Assembly: GCA_035552735.1 (NCBI GenBank)
Contig: DASZKX010000123.1
Coordinates: 1-24,969, forward strand
Direction of reading: 5' to 3'
Source of the DNA: VAZQ01 sp035552735
GTDB taxonomy: Bacteria > Pseudomonadota > Alphaproteobacteria > Rhizobiales > Xanthobacteraceae
Length of the DNA: 24,969 nt
Positions 15,562-23,510 of this stretch are shown one piece after another. Both the position numbers and the translations under genes were made by a program. A model generated the notes under the pieces. The model ran no database searches. It was not told where the DNA came from and was given only the letters and a program-made list of their open reading frames with translations. Every line of letters begins with the position of its first letter. Position 1 is the stretch's first letter.

Positions 15562-15861
15562 ACCTTGTCCCGGTCATAAATAAGCGCGTTTACGCGCGTC
15601 TTCGACGCGCCATAAGCGCGAGCCGAACGAGCGCGCCACCTTGACCAAATCGGCGTTGATGGGGCAACTTCAGGCGCAAGGAGGCGGCCGCGCGGTAGCA
15701 TATGAGAGTTACTTGCGGCGTGGAGAAACATAGCAGTAGCGTGCGCCAAGCCTCGCGAAGCCCACGCTGTCCGGTCGCGACTTCGGCAGTTTGCATCACC
15801 CGAGCCGGAGAGCGGAATGAGCTTTCCTCTCGAAGCTCGCGCCGATTGTGGAGCGGAGGTT
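15562..15861. other. Intergenic region between chemoreceptor and TctC-like gene
   Basis: About 300 nt with no convincing gene. Its left part holds two overlapping, mutually exclusive short hairpins (15584-15597 and 15594-15610) downstream of the chemoreceptor stop. No promoter could be placed with confidence. Confidence 0.6.
15584..15610 (+). terminator. Overlapping GCGC hairpins downstream of the chemoreceptor gene
   Basis: GCGCGT-TT-ACGCGC (15584-15597) and GCGCGTC-TTC-GACGCGC (15594-15610) share bases and cannot form together. They begin 22 nt after the stop codon. The lack of a T-run makes a factor-independent terminator doubtful. Confidence 0.35.
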
Positions 15862-16923
15862 ATGAGCCTCAAATACACGCTGCTTGCCGGCGCGGTCGCA
15901 GCCTTCTGCCTTGGCGTCCCAGATCTTGGCGTCCCAGGTCTTGGCGTCCCAGGTCTTGGTGTCCGGGCCGGGCACGCGCAGGAGGCGGACTTTTCACGCA
16001 AGACGATCACGATCTATATCGGCAATACCGCCGGCGGCACCTACGATCTCATGGGCCGATTGGTGGCCCGTCATCTCGGGCACTTTCTGCCCGGCAACCC
16101 GACTGTGGTGCCGGAGAACATGCCCGGGGCCGGAACGCTGCGGGCCGCGAACTACATATTCAATATCGCGCCGAAAGACGGGACTGCGCTCGGCATCGTG
16201 ACCGACACCATCGCGGTCGAGCAGGCCTTGCGCAACCCCGCCGTCCAATTCGACGCCAGAAAGTTTGTTTGGGTCGGTCGCGTGGCCGCCAGCAATGCCG
16301 TCCACACCGTCTGGCATACCTCCAAGGTGCAGTCGATCGAGGATGCCAAGCGCTTCGAGGCGACAGTTGCCGGCACTGGCGCCGGTAATGTCGCTGAGAC
16401 GGTGACGACCCTGCTCAATGCGGTCGTCGGCACGAAATTCAAGATCATCAAAGGCTACCCGTCCGCCAACGAGGCGATGTTGGCGATGGAGCGCGGCGAG
16501 ATCGAGGTCGCGGTGCCCAACTGGACGACGCTGAAGACCACCCGCGCGTCCTGGCTGCAGGAAGGCAAGGCGAAGGTCATTCTGCAGAATCTGAGCGAGC
16601 GCGGGCCGGAGCTTCCCGACGTTCCGGCGCTCGGGGAGCTCGGCGACACGCCAGAGGCGAAGCAGCTCTTGGGCCTCTATGCCAGCACCGGCGCGGTCGG
16701 CCGTGCCTTTTTCGCGCCGCCCGGCCTGTCGCCTACCGTGACGAAGGCGCTACGTGATGGCTTCACGGCCATGAGCAAGGACCATGAGTTCCTCGCCGAT
16801 GCGACGCAGATCAATGCCGAGCTTGCGGTCGGGGCCGGAGAGGCGGTGCAGAAAGCGGTCGAGCGGACTTTGAACGTACCGGAGGGCGTTCTGCAGCGCG
16901 CCCGCGAGATTTTTGCGAGATGA
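15862..16923 (+). CDS. Bug-family (TctC-like) periplasmic tricarboxylate-type receptor, orphan
   Basis: This 353-residue extracytoplasmic receptor of the Bug/TctC family binds small carboxylates for a tripartite tricarboxylate transporter. Family features are the first strand and loop ITIYIGNTAGGTYD, VVPENMPGAGTLRAANYI, the ligand-loop region GTGAGN, and GYPSANEAMLAMERGEIE. The signal peptide is unusual: its hydrophobic core is built from LGVPD-LGVPG-LGVPG-LGV, coded by a 15-bp tandem repeat, with likely cleavage after GHA. The ATG at 15862 starts a normal signal peptide; GTGGAG lies 8 nt upstream. An in-frame ATG at 15817 with its own GGAG is the alternative. No TctA or TctB membrane genes are nearby, which is common for this expanded family. 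Confidence 0.88.
   Translation: MSLKYTLLAGAVAAFCLGVPDLGVPGLGVPGLGVRAGHAQEADFSRKTITIYIGNTAGGTYDLMGRLVARHLGHFLPGNPTVVPENMPGAGTLRAANYIFNIAPKDGTALGIVTDTIAVEQALRNPAVQFDARKFVWVGRVAASNAVHTVWHTSKVQSIEDAKRFEATVAGTGAGNVAETVTTLLNAVVGTKFKIIKGYPSANEAMLAMERGEIEVAVPNWTTLKTTRASWLQEGKAKVILQNLSERGPELPDVPALGELGDTPEAKQLLGLYASTGAVGRAFFAPPGLSPTVTKALRDGFTAMSKDHEFLADATQINAELAVGAGEAVQKAVERTLNVPEGVLQRAREIFAR
15910..15964. repeat. 15-bp tandem repeat in the TctC-like signal peptide
   Basis: Three near-identical 15-bp copies (15910-15924, 15925-15939, 15940-15954) and a partial fourth copy lie in frame and encode Leu-Gly-Val-Pro-Asp/Gly units. Confidence 0.92.
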
Positions 16924-17027
16924 GAGGTGGATGCGGCCCGCCTGGTGAGGAGGACGAGCCCCGATGGTAGCTGTGGGTCCACAAGCCGAAAGGTTTCATC
17001 GGAGTAAATCAAATCTCGTCAGTTTTG

Positions 17028-17043
17028 GTCCCAAAAGCGGGAC
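17028..17043. terminator. Small hairpin between convergent genes
   Basis: GTCCC and GGGAC flank a 6-nt A-rich loop, followed by TTT on the plus strand and preceded by TTTT (AAAA on the minus strand). It lies between the converging TctC-like and dehydrogenase genes and could act weakly in either direction. Confidence 0.3.
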
Positions 17044-17079
17044 TTTCAGCTTGCACGCTTGTGAGTACCCGCCTCAGGC

Positions 17080-17895
17080 TTACAGCAGCGCCTTCATGCG
17101 CTCCTGATTGAGGTGCTTGACCAGCTGATCGACCAGCCCGGCGAGCGGCATCGGCATCTTGGCGTCTTGCGCCAGATCGAGCGCCACGTCCATGTCCTTC
17201 TCGGCCCATTTGCCGGTGCTCTTGCCCCAGCGCGAGAGCGACCAATTGGCGCCCGAGCCGTGACCGAGCGCCTCGATCAGCTTGCTCACGTCGACCCCGA
17301 GCTTCTTGGCGAGCGTGAGGCATTCGAAATTAGCCACCATGCAAGACCACAGCAGCATGTTGTTGATGCTCTTGGTGATCTGTCCGGCGCCGACATCGCC
17401 GACATGGATCACCTGCTTGCTGAAGGCCTGGATCGCCGGCCGCGCCCTCGCGACCGAAGCGTCGTCGCCGCCCAGATACGCCACCACCTGCCCGTTATCC
17501 ATCGCCTCCTGGCCGAGCACCAGCGGGACGTCGACGATGCCGATGCCCTTGGGGGCGGCGAGCGTCGCCAGCGTGCGGCAGGTCTCCGGCGAGCAGGAGG
17601 AGGCGATGGCGATCACGGCGCCGCGCGCCAGCACGTCGAGCAGGCCCGAGTGCTCGATCACGTCGTGGATCTGCGTGTCGTTCGCCACCATGACGAAGAC
17701 GACCTCGGCATTCTTGCCCGCATCGGTCACCGAGGCGCAGATGCGCACGCCGTGACCTGCGGCCTTCTTGGCCGCCTCGGCGCTAACGTCATAGCCCGAA
17801 ACCTCGAAGCCCTTTTGCACCATGTGCCGGGCCATTTGCAGTCCCATGGCGCCGAGCCCGATCACGCCGGTGCGCTTTACGCTGTCCTGTGCCAT
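17080..17895 (-). CDS. Beta-hydroxyacid dehydrogenase (3-hydroxyisobutyrate dehydrogenase family)
   Basis: This NAD(P)-dependent dehydrogenase of the beta-hydroxyacid family has 271 residues. The Rossmann motif GLGAMG is at residues 13-18. Asp36 at the end of the second strand (SGYDVS) suggests NADH rather than NADPH. The catalytic lysine is Lys175 in GAGQITKSINN. The usual substrate-binding motif DAPVSGG reads DVPLVLGQ (122-129) here, so the conserved serine is missing and the substrate is probably not a standard 3-hydroxyisobutyrate or tartronate semialdehyde. It is the last gene of the minus-strand operon, 21 nt after hyuB, and may oxidise or reduce a product of that enzyme. Confidence 0.87.
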   Translation of the reverse strand: MAQDSVKRTGVIGLGAMGLQMARHMVQKGFEVSGYDVSAEAAKKAAGHGVRICASVTDAGKNAEVVFVMVANDTQIHDVIEHSGLLDVLARGAVIAIASSCSPETCRTLATLAAPKGIGIVDVPLVLGQEAMDNGQVVAYLGGDDASVARARPAIQAFSKQVIHVGDVGAGQITKSINNMLLWSCMVANFECLTLAKKLGVDVSKLIEALGHGSGANWSLSRWGKSTGKWAEKDMDVALDLAQDAKMPMPLAGLVDQLVKHLNQERMKALL

Positions 17896-17916
17896 TTCAG
17901 CCTCGCTCGCTTTTCA

Positions 17917-19677
17917 TCAGGTCTTATCCGCTCTCATCTGCCTCCGCCGCGTGGCGGTGGCGGCTTCATCGATGGTCCAATCCTGGCCGTCCGGGGCGAG
18001 CACGACCCCGTAGTCGTGCTCGGCCGCTTGCGGCGAGATATTGCCCTCGCGCAGATCATCGAGCACGCGCTGCGGCTCGCGCATGAGCGCATCTCCATGA
18101 CCGCCGCCGCCGGGCGCGTCGAGCCGAAAGGTATCGCCCTTGCGCAGCGGATAGTCCGCATAGCGGGTCGGCAAGCGCTTGGCATCCGGGCCACCGGGAT
18201 TGATCCAGATATCGCCGGGGCGGCCGGTTCCCCCGCCCGCGCCGCCGTTGGGCGGAATCACATGCTTCATGGAGCGAATGGAGAAGCGGGCGTCCTCGAG
18301 ATTGAGATATTCGCGCCGGATTCCCAAGCCGCCGCGAAAGCGGCCCGCGCCGCCGGAGTCTTTGATCAGCTCGAAACGAAGTAACCGGGTCGGAAACTCG
18401 CTTTCGATGATCTCGACCGGCGCGATCATGGCGTTACTCTGGTTGACCGTGATGCCGGAGGCGCCGTCCCGGCTGGCACGCGCCCCGGCGCCGCCGGCGA
18501 TGATCTCGTATTGCACATAGCCGCGGCCGGTGCGGGCGTCGCGGCCACCCAGGATGATGGAGCGGCTGCCGCTGCCGTCGGCCCGCACCTTGTCGGGAAC
18601 GATGTTGCTGAGCGCGTCATAGACCGCATCGACCAGCGCGTGCACGGTCGGATTGTAGGTGTTGACCGGCGCCGGAAAGTGCGGATTGAGCACGCTGCCT
18701 TCACGCGCCGTGATGGTGAAGGCCTTCAGCAATCCCTGGCACACATACATGGCTGGATCGACCAGCGAGATCAGGCAATAGCCGCAGGCGGCCTGCACCA
18801 GCGGGGGCCGCACATTGGCCGGCCCCCGGGTCTGGTCGGCGGACCCGCTGAAATCGAAATGCAGACGATCGCCGCTCTTCTCGACCACCACATGGATGCG
18901 CACCGGCGTGTTGAGATCGATGCCGTCGTCATCGACGAAGCGCTCCGCCTCGAAGCGTCCATCCTTCCATTCCGCGAAGCTGCGGCGCAGCCGCGCTTCC
19001 GACAGCGCGAACAGGCGATCCCAGCAGGCGAGGATCTTGGTCCGGCCGTATTTGCCGATGAGCTCGCTGAGCCGCTTCTCACCCAGCCGATCGGCGCCCA
19101 GTTGGCCGCGGATGTCGCCCAGCACCAGCTCGGGGGTGCGGCTGTTGGCCGCGATGATGCGCTCGATGTCGGGGCAGGGCGCGAAGGCGCGCTGATAGCG
19201 CACGGCCGGAAGGTGGAGGCCTTCGTTGAACGTCTCGCGCGCCTGGCCGGAGCAACTGCCCGGCACCGGCCCGCCGATATCGCTCTTGTGCGCGATGCTG
19301 CCGCAGAAGCCGATGAGCTCGCCCGCGCAGAACACCGGGCTCAACACCGCCATATCGGGCGCATGCGGGCTGCCGCCCTGATACGGATGATTGATCAGGA
19401 AGGCGTCGCCCTGCGCGATCTTGTCGCCGAATTCCTTGATCACGGCGCCGCAGCAGGCCGGAAAAGCCCCGATATGCAGCGGCAGCACCACATGCTGCGC
19501 CACCACCTCGCCGCTCGCGTTCATGATCGCGCAGGAGGCATCCTGCGACTCGCGCACGATGGTGGAATAGCCGGTGCGGAACAGCGAGTTCTGCATCTCC
19601 TGCACGATGCCGGAGAGGCTCGCCTTGACGACCTCGAGGTCGACGGCATCGACGTGCATGGATGGCGGATTCCGCAT
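17917..19677 (-). CDS. hyuB: Hydantoinase B/oxoprolinase family subunit
   Basis: HyuB-family subunit, 586 residues, of an ATP-dependent hydrolase or carboxylase (N-methylhydantoinase, 5-oxoprolinase, acetone/acetophenone carboxylase group). Conserved blocks are FRTGYSTIVRESQDAS near residue 33, NHPYQGGSPHAPD at about 96-108 and HKSDIGG at about 130-136, then a glycine-rich C-terminal region ending with GGGGHGDAL and the VLDDLREGNIS motif. The partner HyuA lies directly upstream (4 nt between stop and start), so the two are made together. There is no gene for the small zinc-type subunit found with acetone carboxylase, which favours a hydantoinase/oxoprolinase-like reaction. The substrate is unknown. 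The ATG at 19659 is an alternative start. Confidence 0.9.
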   Translation of the reverse strand: MRNPPSMHVDAVDLEVVKASLSGIVQEMQNSLFRTGYSTIVRESQDASCAIMNASGEVVAQHVVLPLHIGAFPACCGAVIKEFGDKIAQGDAFLINHPYQGGSPHAPDMAVLSPVFCAGELIGFCGSIAHKSDIGGPVPGSCSGQARETFNEGLHLPAVRYQRAFAPCPDIERIIAANSRTPELVLGDIRGQLGADRLGEKRLSELIGKYGRTKILACWDRLFALSEARLRRSFAEWKDGRFEAERFVDDDGIDLNTPVRIHVVVEKSGDRLHFDFSGSADQTRGPANVRPPLVQAACGYCLISLVDPAMYVCQGLLKAFTITAREGSVLNPHFPAPVNTYNPTVHALVDAVYDALSNIVPDKVRADGSGSRSIILGGRDARTGRGYVQYEIIAGGAGARASRDGASGITVNQSNAMIAPVEIIESEFPTRLLRFELIKDSGGAGRFRGGLGIRREYLNLEDARFSIRSMKHVIPPNGGAGGGTGRPGDIWINPGGPDAKRLPTRYADYPLRKGDTFRLDAPGGGGHGDALMREPQRVLDDLREGNISPQAAEHDYGVVLAPDGQDWTIDEAATATRRRQMRADKT

Positions 19678-19681
19678 CGGA

Positions 19682-21745
19682 TCAGGGCCCCTGCGTCACG
19701 ATCAAATTCTTCCATTCATCCACGCGCGCGCTCTGGCCGGCGTGAATGACGGTGGTGCAATCGAACTGATCGAGGATTGCGGGCCCTGGCAGGCTCAGGC
19801 CCACGTCGAGCCGCTCGCGCTGATAGACCGGGCATTCGATGTCGCGGCCGTCGAAACGCACTTGGCGGATCTCGCGCTTGGCGTCGGCAAGCGTCGCGCC
19901 GGTCGGTTTGAAGCGCGGCAACTCGACCGGCGGAACGAGGCCGAGGCCCCGCACCCGATAGGACACGACCTCGACAGCTTGCTCGGCCGCCATGTGGCCG
20001 AACATGGATCGGTGCTGCTGATCGAACCGGCCACGAAGGCCTTCGAGCCCGCCATCCCGCAGCGCTTCGGCGTCGCACGGCAGCGTGATCTCGTAGCCTT
20101 GCCCGGCATAGCGCATGTCGAGCGCGCGCTGGATCTTGATCCGGTTGGGCAGAAAGCCGTCATTGCGCAGATCCGCGGCGGCGAGCGCCTCCAGCCGTTC
20201 GAACATGCCGTTCACGGTGGCGGCGGTGAGCTCGCCCATCGGCTGCATCTTCGATTGCACATAGTCGTGCTTGACGTCGGACATGATGAGGCCGATGGCT
20301 GAATAGACCCCAGGATAGAGCGGCACGATCAGCCCGGCCATCCCCAGGTCGCGCGCGATGCGCCCCGCATGCACGGGGCCGGCGCCCCCGAAGGCGAGCA
20401 GCATGAAGTCGCGCAGGTCGTGCCCGCGCATGGTCGAGATCGCCTTGATGGCCTCTTCCATCTTGACCTCGATGACCCGCACGACGCCTTCGGCGGCCGC
20501 GGCCGGGTCGATGCCGAGCGGCTGCGCGACCTGCGTGGTGACCGCCTGGCGGGCGCGCGCGAGGTCGAGGCGCATTTGGCCGCCGAGGAAATTGTCCTCG
20601 CTCAGATGCCCCATGACCAGATTGCAGTCCGTGATGGTCGGCATCTCGCCGCCGCGGCCGTAGCAGGCCGGCCCGGGCTTGGCGCCGGCGCTTTGCGGGC
20701 CGACCTGCAACATGCCGAAACGGTCGACCCGGGCGATGGTCCCGCCGCCGGCGCTAACCGTGTTGATGTCCATCATGGGCAGTGCGAGGTCGCGCCCTTC
20801 GATCTTGCCGCGGCTGGCGATGAACGGCTCGCCGTCCTTGATAAGAGCCACGTCGCAGGAGGTGCCGCCCATGTCGAAAGTGATGACGTTCTGGAAGCCG
20901 GTCATGCGGCACGCATAAGCGCCGGCCGTCACGCCCCCGGCCGGTCCGGACAGCACCGTGGTCACCGCCTTGCGGGCCGCGGCCGCGAAGGTCGCCATGC
21001 CGCCGTTCGACTGCATGATGTATTTCTGCCGGGTGGCGATGCCGGTTTCGGACAGGCGCCGATCGAGCTGCGCGATGTAGCGCGCCAGAATCGGCTGCAG
21101 ATAGGCGTTGATCACCGTGGTGGAGAGCCGGTGATACTCGCGGATCAGCGGCACGATCTCGCAGGAGAGCGAGATGCTGCAATCGGGCAGCTCCTCGTGC
21201 GCGATCCGTGCCACCCGTTCCTCGTGCTGCGGATGGAGAAACGAGAACAACAGGCAGACCGCGATCGATTCGATCTTGTGGGGGGCGAGCGCCCGCAGGG
21301 TTTCGCGCAGGGCCGCTTCGTCCAACGCGCGGAGCACATGGCCCTGATGATCGACGCGCTCCTTCACCTCGCCGGTGAGGCTTTGTGGCACCAAGAGCGC
21401 CGGCTTGTCGTACATCACGTCGAAAATGGCGGCCCCGTAAGGGCGGGCCTGCTCGCCCACCGGATAGATGCCGCGAAAGCCTTCCGTCACCAGGAGGCCG
21501 GTCTTGACGCCTTTGCCTTCCAGGAGCGCGTTGGTGCCGACGGTGGTGCCGTGGCAGAAAAACCCGATGTCGGCGGCCGCGACCCCCTTGGCGAGCAGCA
21601 TCTCGATGCCCTGCAGAATGGCCCGTGACGGATCATCCGGGGTCGAGGGCACCTTGCTGATGGAGACCGCGCGGGTCTCCTCATTGAGATAGACGAAATC
21701 CGAGAACGTGCCGCCGGTATCGACCGTGACGCGGTAGCGGGCCAT
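19682..21745 (-). CDS. hyuA: Hydantoinase A/oxoprolinase family subunit
   Basis: HyuA-family ATPase subunit, 687 residues, of the ASKHA fold. It phosphorylates the substrate carbonyl so that HyuB can act. Phosphate loop 1 is VDTGGTFSDF at residues 8-17. CHGTTVGTNALLEGKG near residue 64 and a second phosphate loop FDMGGTSCDVAL near residue 290 follow, then an adenosine motif GGAGPVHA near 455. The length is as expected for the family. The start at 21745 is 9 nt after the EutA-like stop and the stop is 4 nt before hyuB, so EutA-like, HyuA and HyuB are almost certainly co-transcribed and probably made in step. Confidence 0.93.
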   Translation of the reverse strand: MARYRVTVDTGGTFSDFVYLNEETRAVSISKVPSTPDDPSRAILQGIEMLLAKGVAAADIGFFCHGTTVGTNALLEGKGVKTGLLVTEGFRGIYPVGEQARPYGAAIFDVMYDKPALLVPQSLTGEVKERVDHQGHVLRALDEAALRETLRALAPHKIESIAVCLLFSFLHPQHEERVARIAHEELPDCSISLSCEIVPLIREYHRLSTTVINAYLQPILARYIAQLDRRLSETGIATRQKYIMQSNGGMATFAAAARKAVTTVLSGPAGGVTAGAYACRMTGFQNVITFDMGGTSCDVALIKDGEPFIASRGKIEGRDLALPMMDINTVSAGGGTIARVDRFGMLQVGPQSAGAKPGPACYGRGGEMPTITDCNLVMGHLSEDNFLGGQMRLDLARARQAVTTQVAQPLGIDPAAAAEGVVRVIEVKMEEAIKAISTMRGHDLRDFMLLAFGGAGPVHAGRIARDLGMAGLIVPLYPGVYSAIGLIMSDVKHDYVQSKMQPMGELTAATVNGMFERLEALAAADLRNDGFLPNRIKIQRALDMRYAGQGYEITLPCDAEALRDGGLEGLRGRFDQQHRSMFGHMAAEQAVEVVSYRVRGLGLVPPVELPRFKPTGATLADAKREIRQVRFDGRDIECPVYQRERLDVGLSLPGPAILDQFDCTTVIHAGQSARVDEWKNLIVTQGP

Positions 21746-21754
21746 CGCGACCGC

Positions 21755-23308
21755 TCAAGCCGAGGGTGTGGCGGCGGGCGTGCCGAGCGCGCGCGGCGCT
21801 GGCTGCCATTCCTTTCCGGGGGCGGCACTGGTCGGAAAGATCAGCGACTTGATAACCACCGGGACCGCGCCAGAGGTCGGCAGCATGGTGCCGATGTCGA
21901 TGTAATCGAACTCCTTGAGCTCGAGGCCGTCGACCGACACGATGGCGTTGGTGATGCGCATCTCCTCGCGCAGATGGACGCCCAGGAGGCCGCCCACGTC
22001 GCCGTCGCCGACCAGCACCAGGGGATGGCCCTGCGCCAGGATGTCGGCGAGGCCGTCGATCGCGCCCTTGCAGAAGTCGTCGAGCCGCCGGAAGGTCGCC
22101 GACCCGCGCCAGGGCACAAAGACGGCGACCGGCGTATCGCCTTCGCCGAGATCGAGGCGCTTGAGCACGCCTTTGATCGCGGCCGTGACCGCCGCCGAAT
22201 CGATCACCTCGCCCGCGAGCGCGAACGCCGGCGCGATCACCGGCACGTTGCGCAGCGGCAGCGCTTCCATGGGCGACACGTAGATGGTGCTGCCGCTCAC
22301 CTGCGTGGTGTATTGCGAGGCCCCGATGACGGTGGCGCGGATGCCTTCGGTCGAGGGCTCGAGCCGGGCGGGCGAGCTTTCGAGCCGGGCGCGGATCTCC
22401 TGCGCCAGCAGCGCGCCCAGATCGCCGAACATCTGGGCTTCGCGGCCGTAGATGTATTCCGCGACGCCGCCCGAGAAGGTGACCTGGTCAATCGGGCCGC
22501 GCGCCGCCAGCGGATCGAGGCGCAGCAGTCCGAGGCCGTCGGCGGTGGGCGAGCCGCCCGCCATCGCGTCCATCAGCCGATCGGTCATGCGGGCCGCCAG
22601 CGCCCGCGCGGCCTGCGGTTCCAGAGCGTCGCCGATCTCGAGCTTGAGCCCGAGGTCGCTCGCGAAGCGGCGGCCGGCCTCCTCGATGCGCACGATCCGA
22701 CCGGTGGCGTCGAGGCACACCAGGCGCGCCCCGACATCGATGGCGGTCAGATCGACCACCCGGCCCTCGCTGCAAATGGATATCTTCGACGTGCCGCCGC
22801 CGACATCGACGTTCATCACGGTGGTGCGGTCGCGGATCGAGCGCGCGACCGCGCCCGATCCGTAGGCCGCCATCACGGTCTCCAGATTGTCGCCGGCCGA
22901 GACCGCCACCATCTTGCCGGCCTGGCGAGCGAACAGCTCGCCGATCTTGCGGGCATTGCGCCGGCGCACCGCCACGCCGGTCAGGATGAGGGCGCCGGTA
23001 TCGATCTCGTCGGGATCGACCTTGGCGTCCTTGTACTGGCGCTCGATGAAGGCGCCGAGCGCGTCCGCGTCGATGGTCTCCTCGGCCGAATAGGGCGTCA
23101 GCAGGATGTCGGACTCGTAGAAGGTCTCGCGGGTGGTGACCACATAGCGGCTGTCCAGGCGCTCGAGCACGATGCGCGAGAACACCAGATGCGAGGTCGA
23201 TGACCCGATATCGACCCCCACGCTGAGCACCACGATCTCGTCTTCATCGACGAGCGAACGCCCCGTGCTCGAGAAAAAAATCCGCCCCCCGGCGCTCTCG
23301 TCGTTCAT
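21755..23308 (-). CDS. EutA-like ASKHA ATPase (ethanolamine ammonia-lyase reactivase family) in a hydantoinase operon
   Basis: This 517-residue protein matches EutA, the ATPase that reactivates the B12 enzyme ethanolamine ammonia-lyase. Matching segments are the phosphate 1 loop SVGVDIGSSTS (about 29-39), GALILTGVAVRRRNAR, VSAGDNLETVMAAYGSGA, the phosphate 2 loop NVDVGGGTSK (166-175), TFSGGVAEYIYG, and the C-terminal FDYIDIGTMLP...VPVVIKSLIFPT. Compared with EutA of enteric bacteria it has an N-terminal extension of about 20 residues. There is no EutB or EutC in the window; instead hyuA starts 9 nt downstream. HyuA is also an ASKHA ATPase, so a role as a third subunit or reactivating factor of that enzyme is plausible, but this is inference. 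The ribosome-binding site is weak. Confidence 0.85.
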   Translation of the reverse strand: MNDESAGGRIFFSSTGRSLVDEDEIVVLSVGVDIGSSTSHLVFSRIVLERLDSRYVVTTRETFYESDILLTPYSAEETIDADALGAFIERQYKDAKVDPDEIDTGALILTGVAVRRRNARKIGELFARQAGKMVAVSAGDNLETVMAAYGSGAVARSIRDRTTVMNVDVGGGTSKISICSEGRVVDLTAIDVGARLVCLDATGRIVRIEEAGRRFASDLGLKLEIGDALEPQAARALAARMTDRLMDAMAGGSPTADGLGLLRLDPLAARGPIDQVTFSGGVAEYIYGREAQMFGDLGALLAQEIRARLESSPARLEPSTEGIRATVIGASQYTTQVSGSTIYVSPMEALPLRNVPVIAPAFALAGEVIDSAAVTAAIKGVLKRLDLGEGDTPVAVFVPWRGSATFRRLDDFCKGAIDGLADILAQGHPLVLVGDGDVGGLLGVHLREEMRITNAIVSVDGLELKEFDYIDIGTMLPTSGAVPVVIKSLIFPTSAAPGKEWQPAPRALGTPAATPSA

Positions 23309-23510
23309 GCTGCCGCCCGCTGATAAGAGTCATGGCCGGGTTCGTCCCGGCATAAAGCCACGGCGGTCCGGTTGAGGACGAAATCGCCGCAAATTCTGCG
23401 ATCTCCTTCGCCCCGCAAGCGGGGAGAAGGAAGAGCTTGCGGCTTGCGCATTGGCACGGCTGGCGCTCAGGCTCGTGGACAGGCTGCGAACTGTTGTTCC
23501 GATCGTTCGT
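23309..23510. other. Intergenic region between bicupin and EutA-like gene
   Basis: 202 nt without a gene. It carries the palindromic element at 23404-23431 and presumably the promoter of the EutA-like/hyuAB operon, or an internal spacer if the bicupin is co-transcribed. No promoter boxes were convincing. Confidence 0.55.
23404..23431. repeat. Intergenic palindromic element, CCTTC-CCCCGC type
   Basis: CCTTC-G-CCCCGC, AA, GCGGGG-A-GAAGG: both arms pair over 12 positions with a single G/A mismatch. It resembles the common dispersed palindromes of rhizobial genomes and shares its CT-rich/GA-rich character with the element inside the CoA ligase gene. It could also act as a transcript-end hairpin for the bicupin gene, whose stop lies about 80 nt away on the minus strand. 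Confidence 0.7.

Noticed and set aside
21755..23308. Ethanolamine utilisation locus
   Set aside because: Only an EutA-like protein is present; no EutB, EutC, microcompartment or B12 genes are seen, and the neighbours are hyuA and hyuB.
17080..23308. Acetone or acetophenone carboxylase
   Set aside because: HyuA/HyuB families overlap with these, but the small additional subunit gene of acetone carboxylase is missing.
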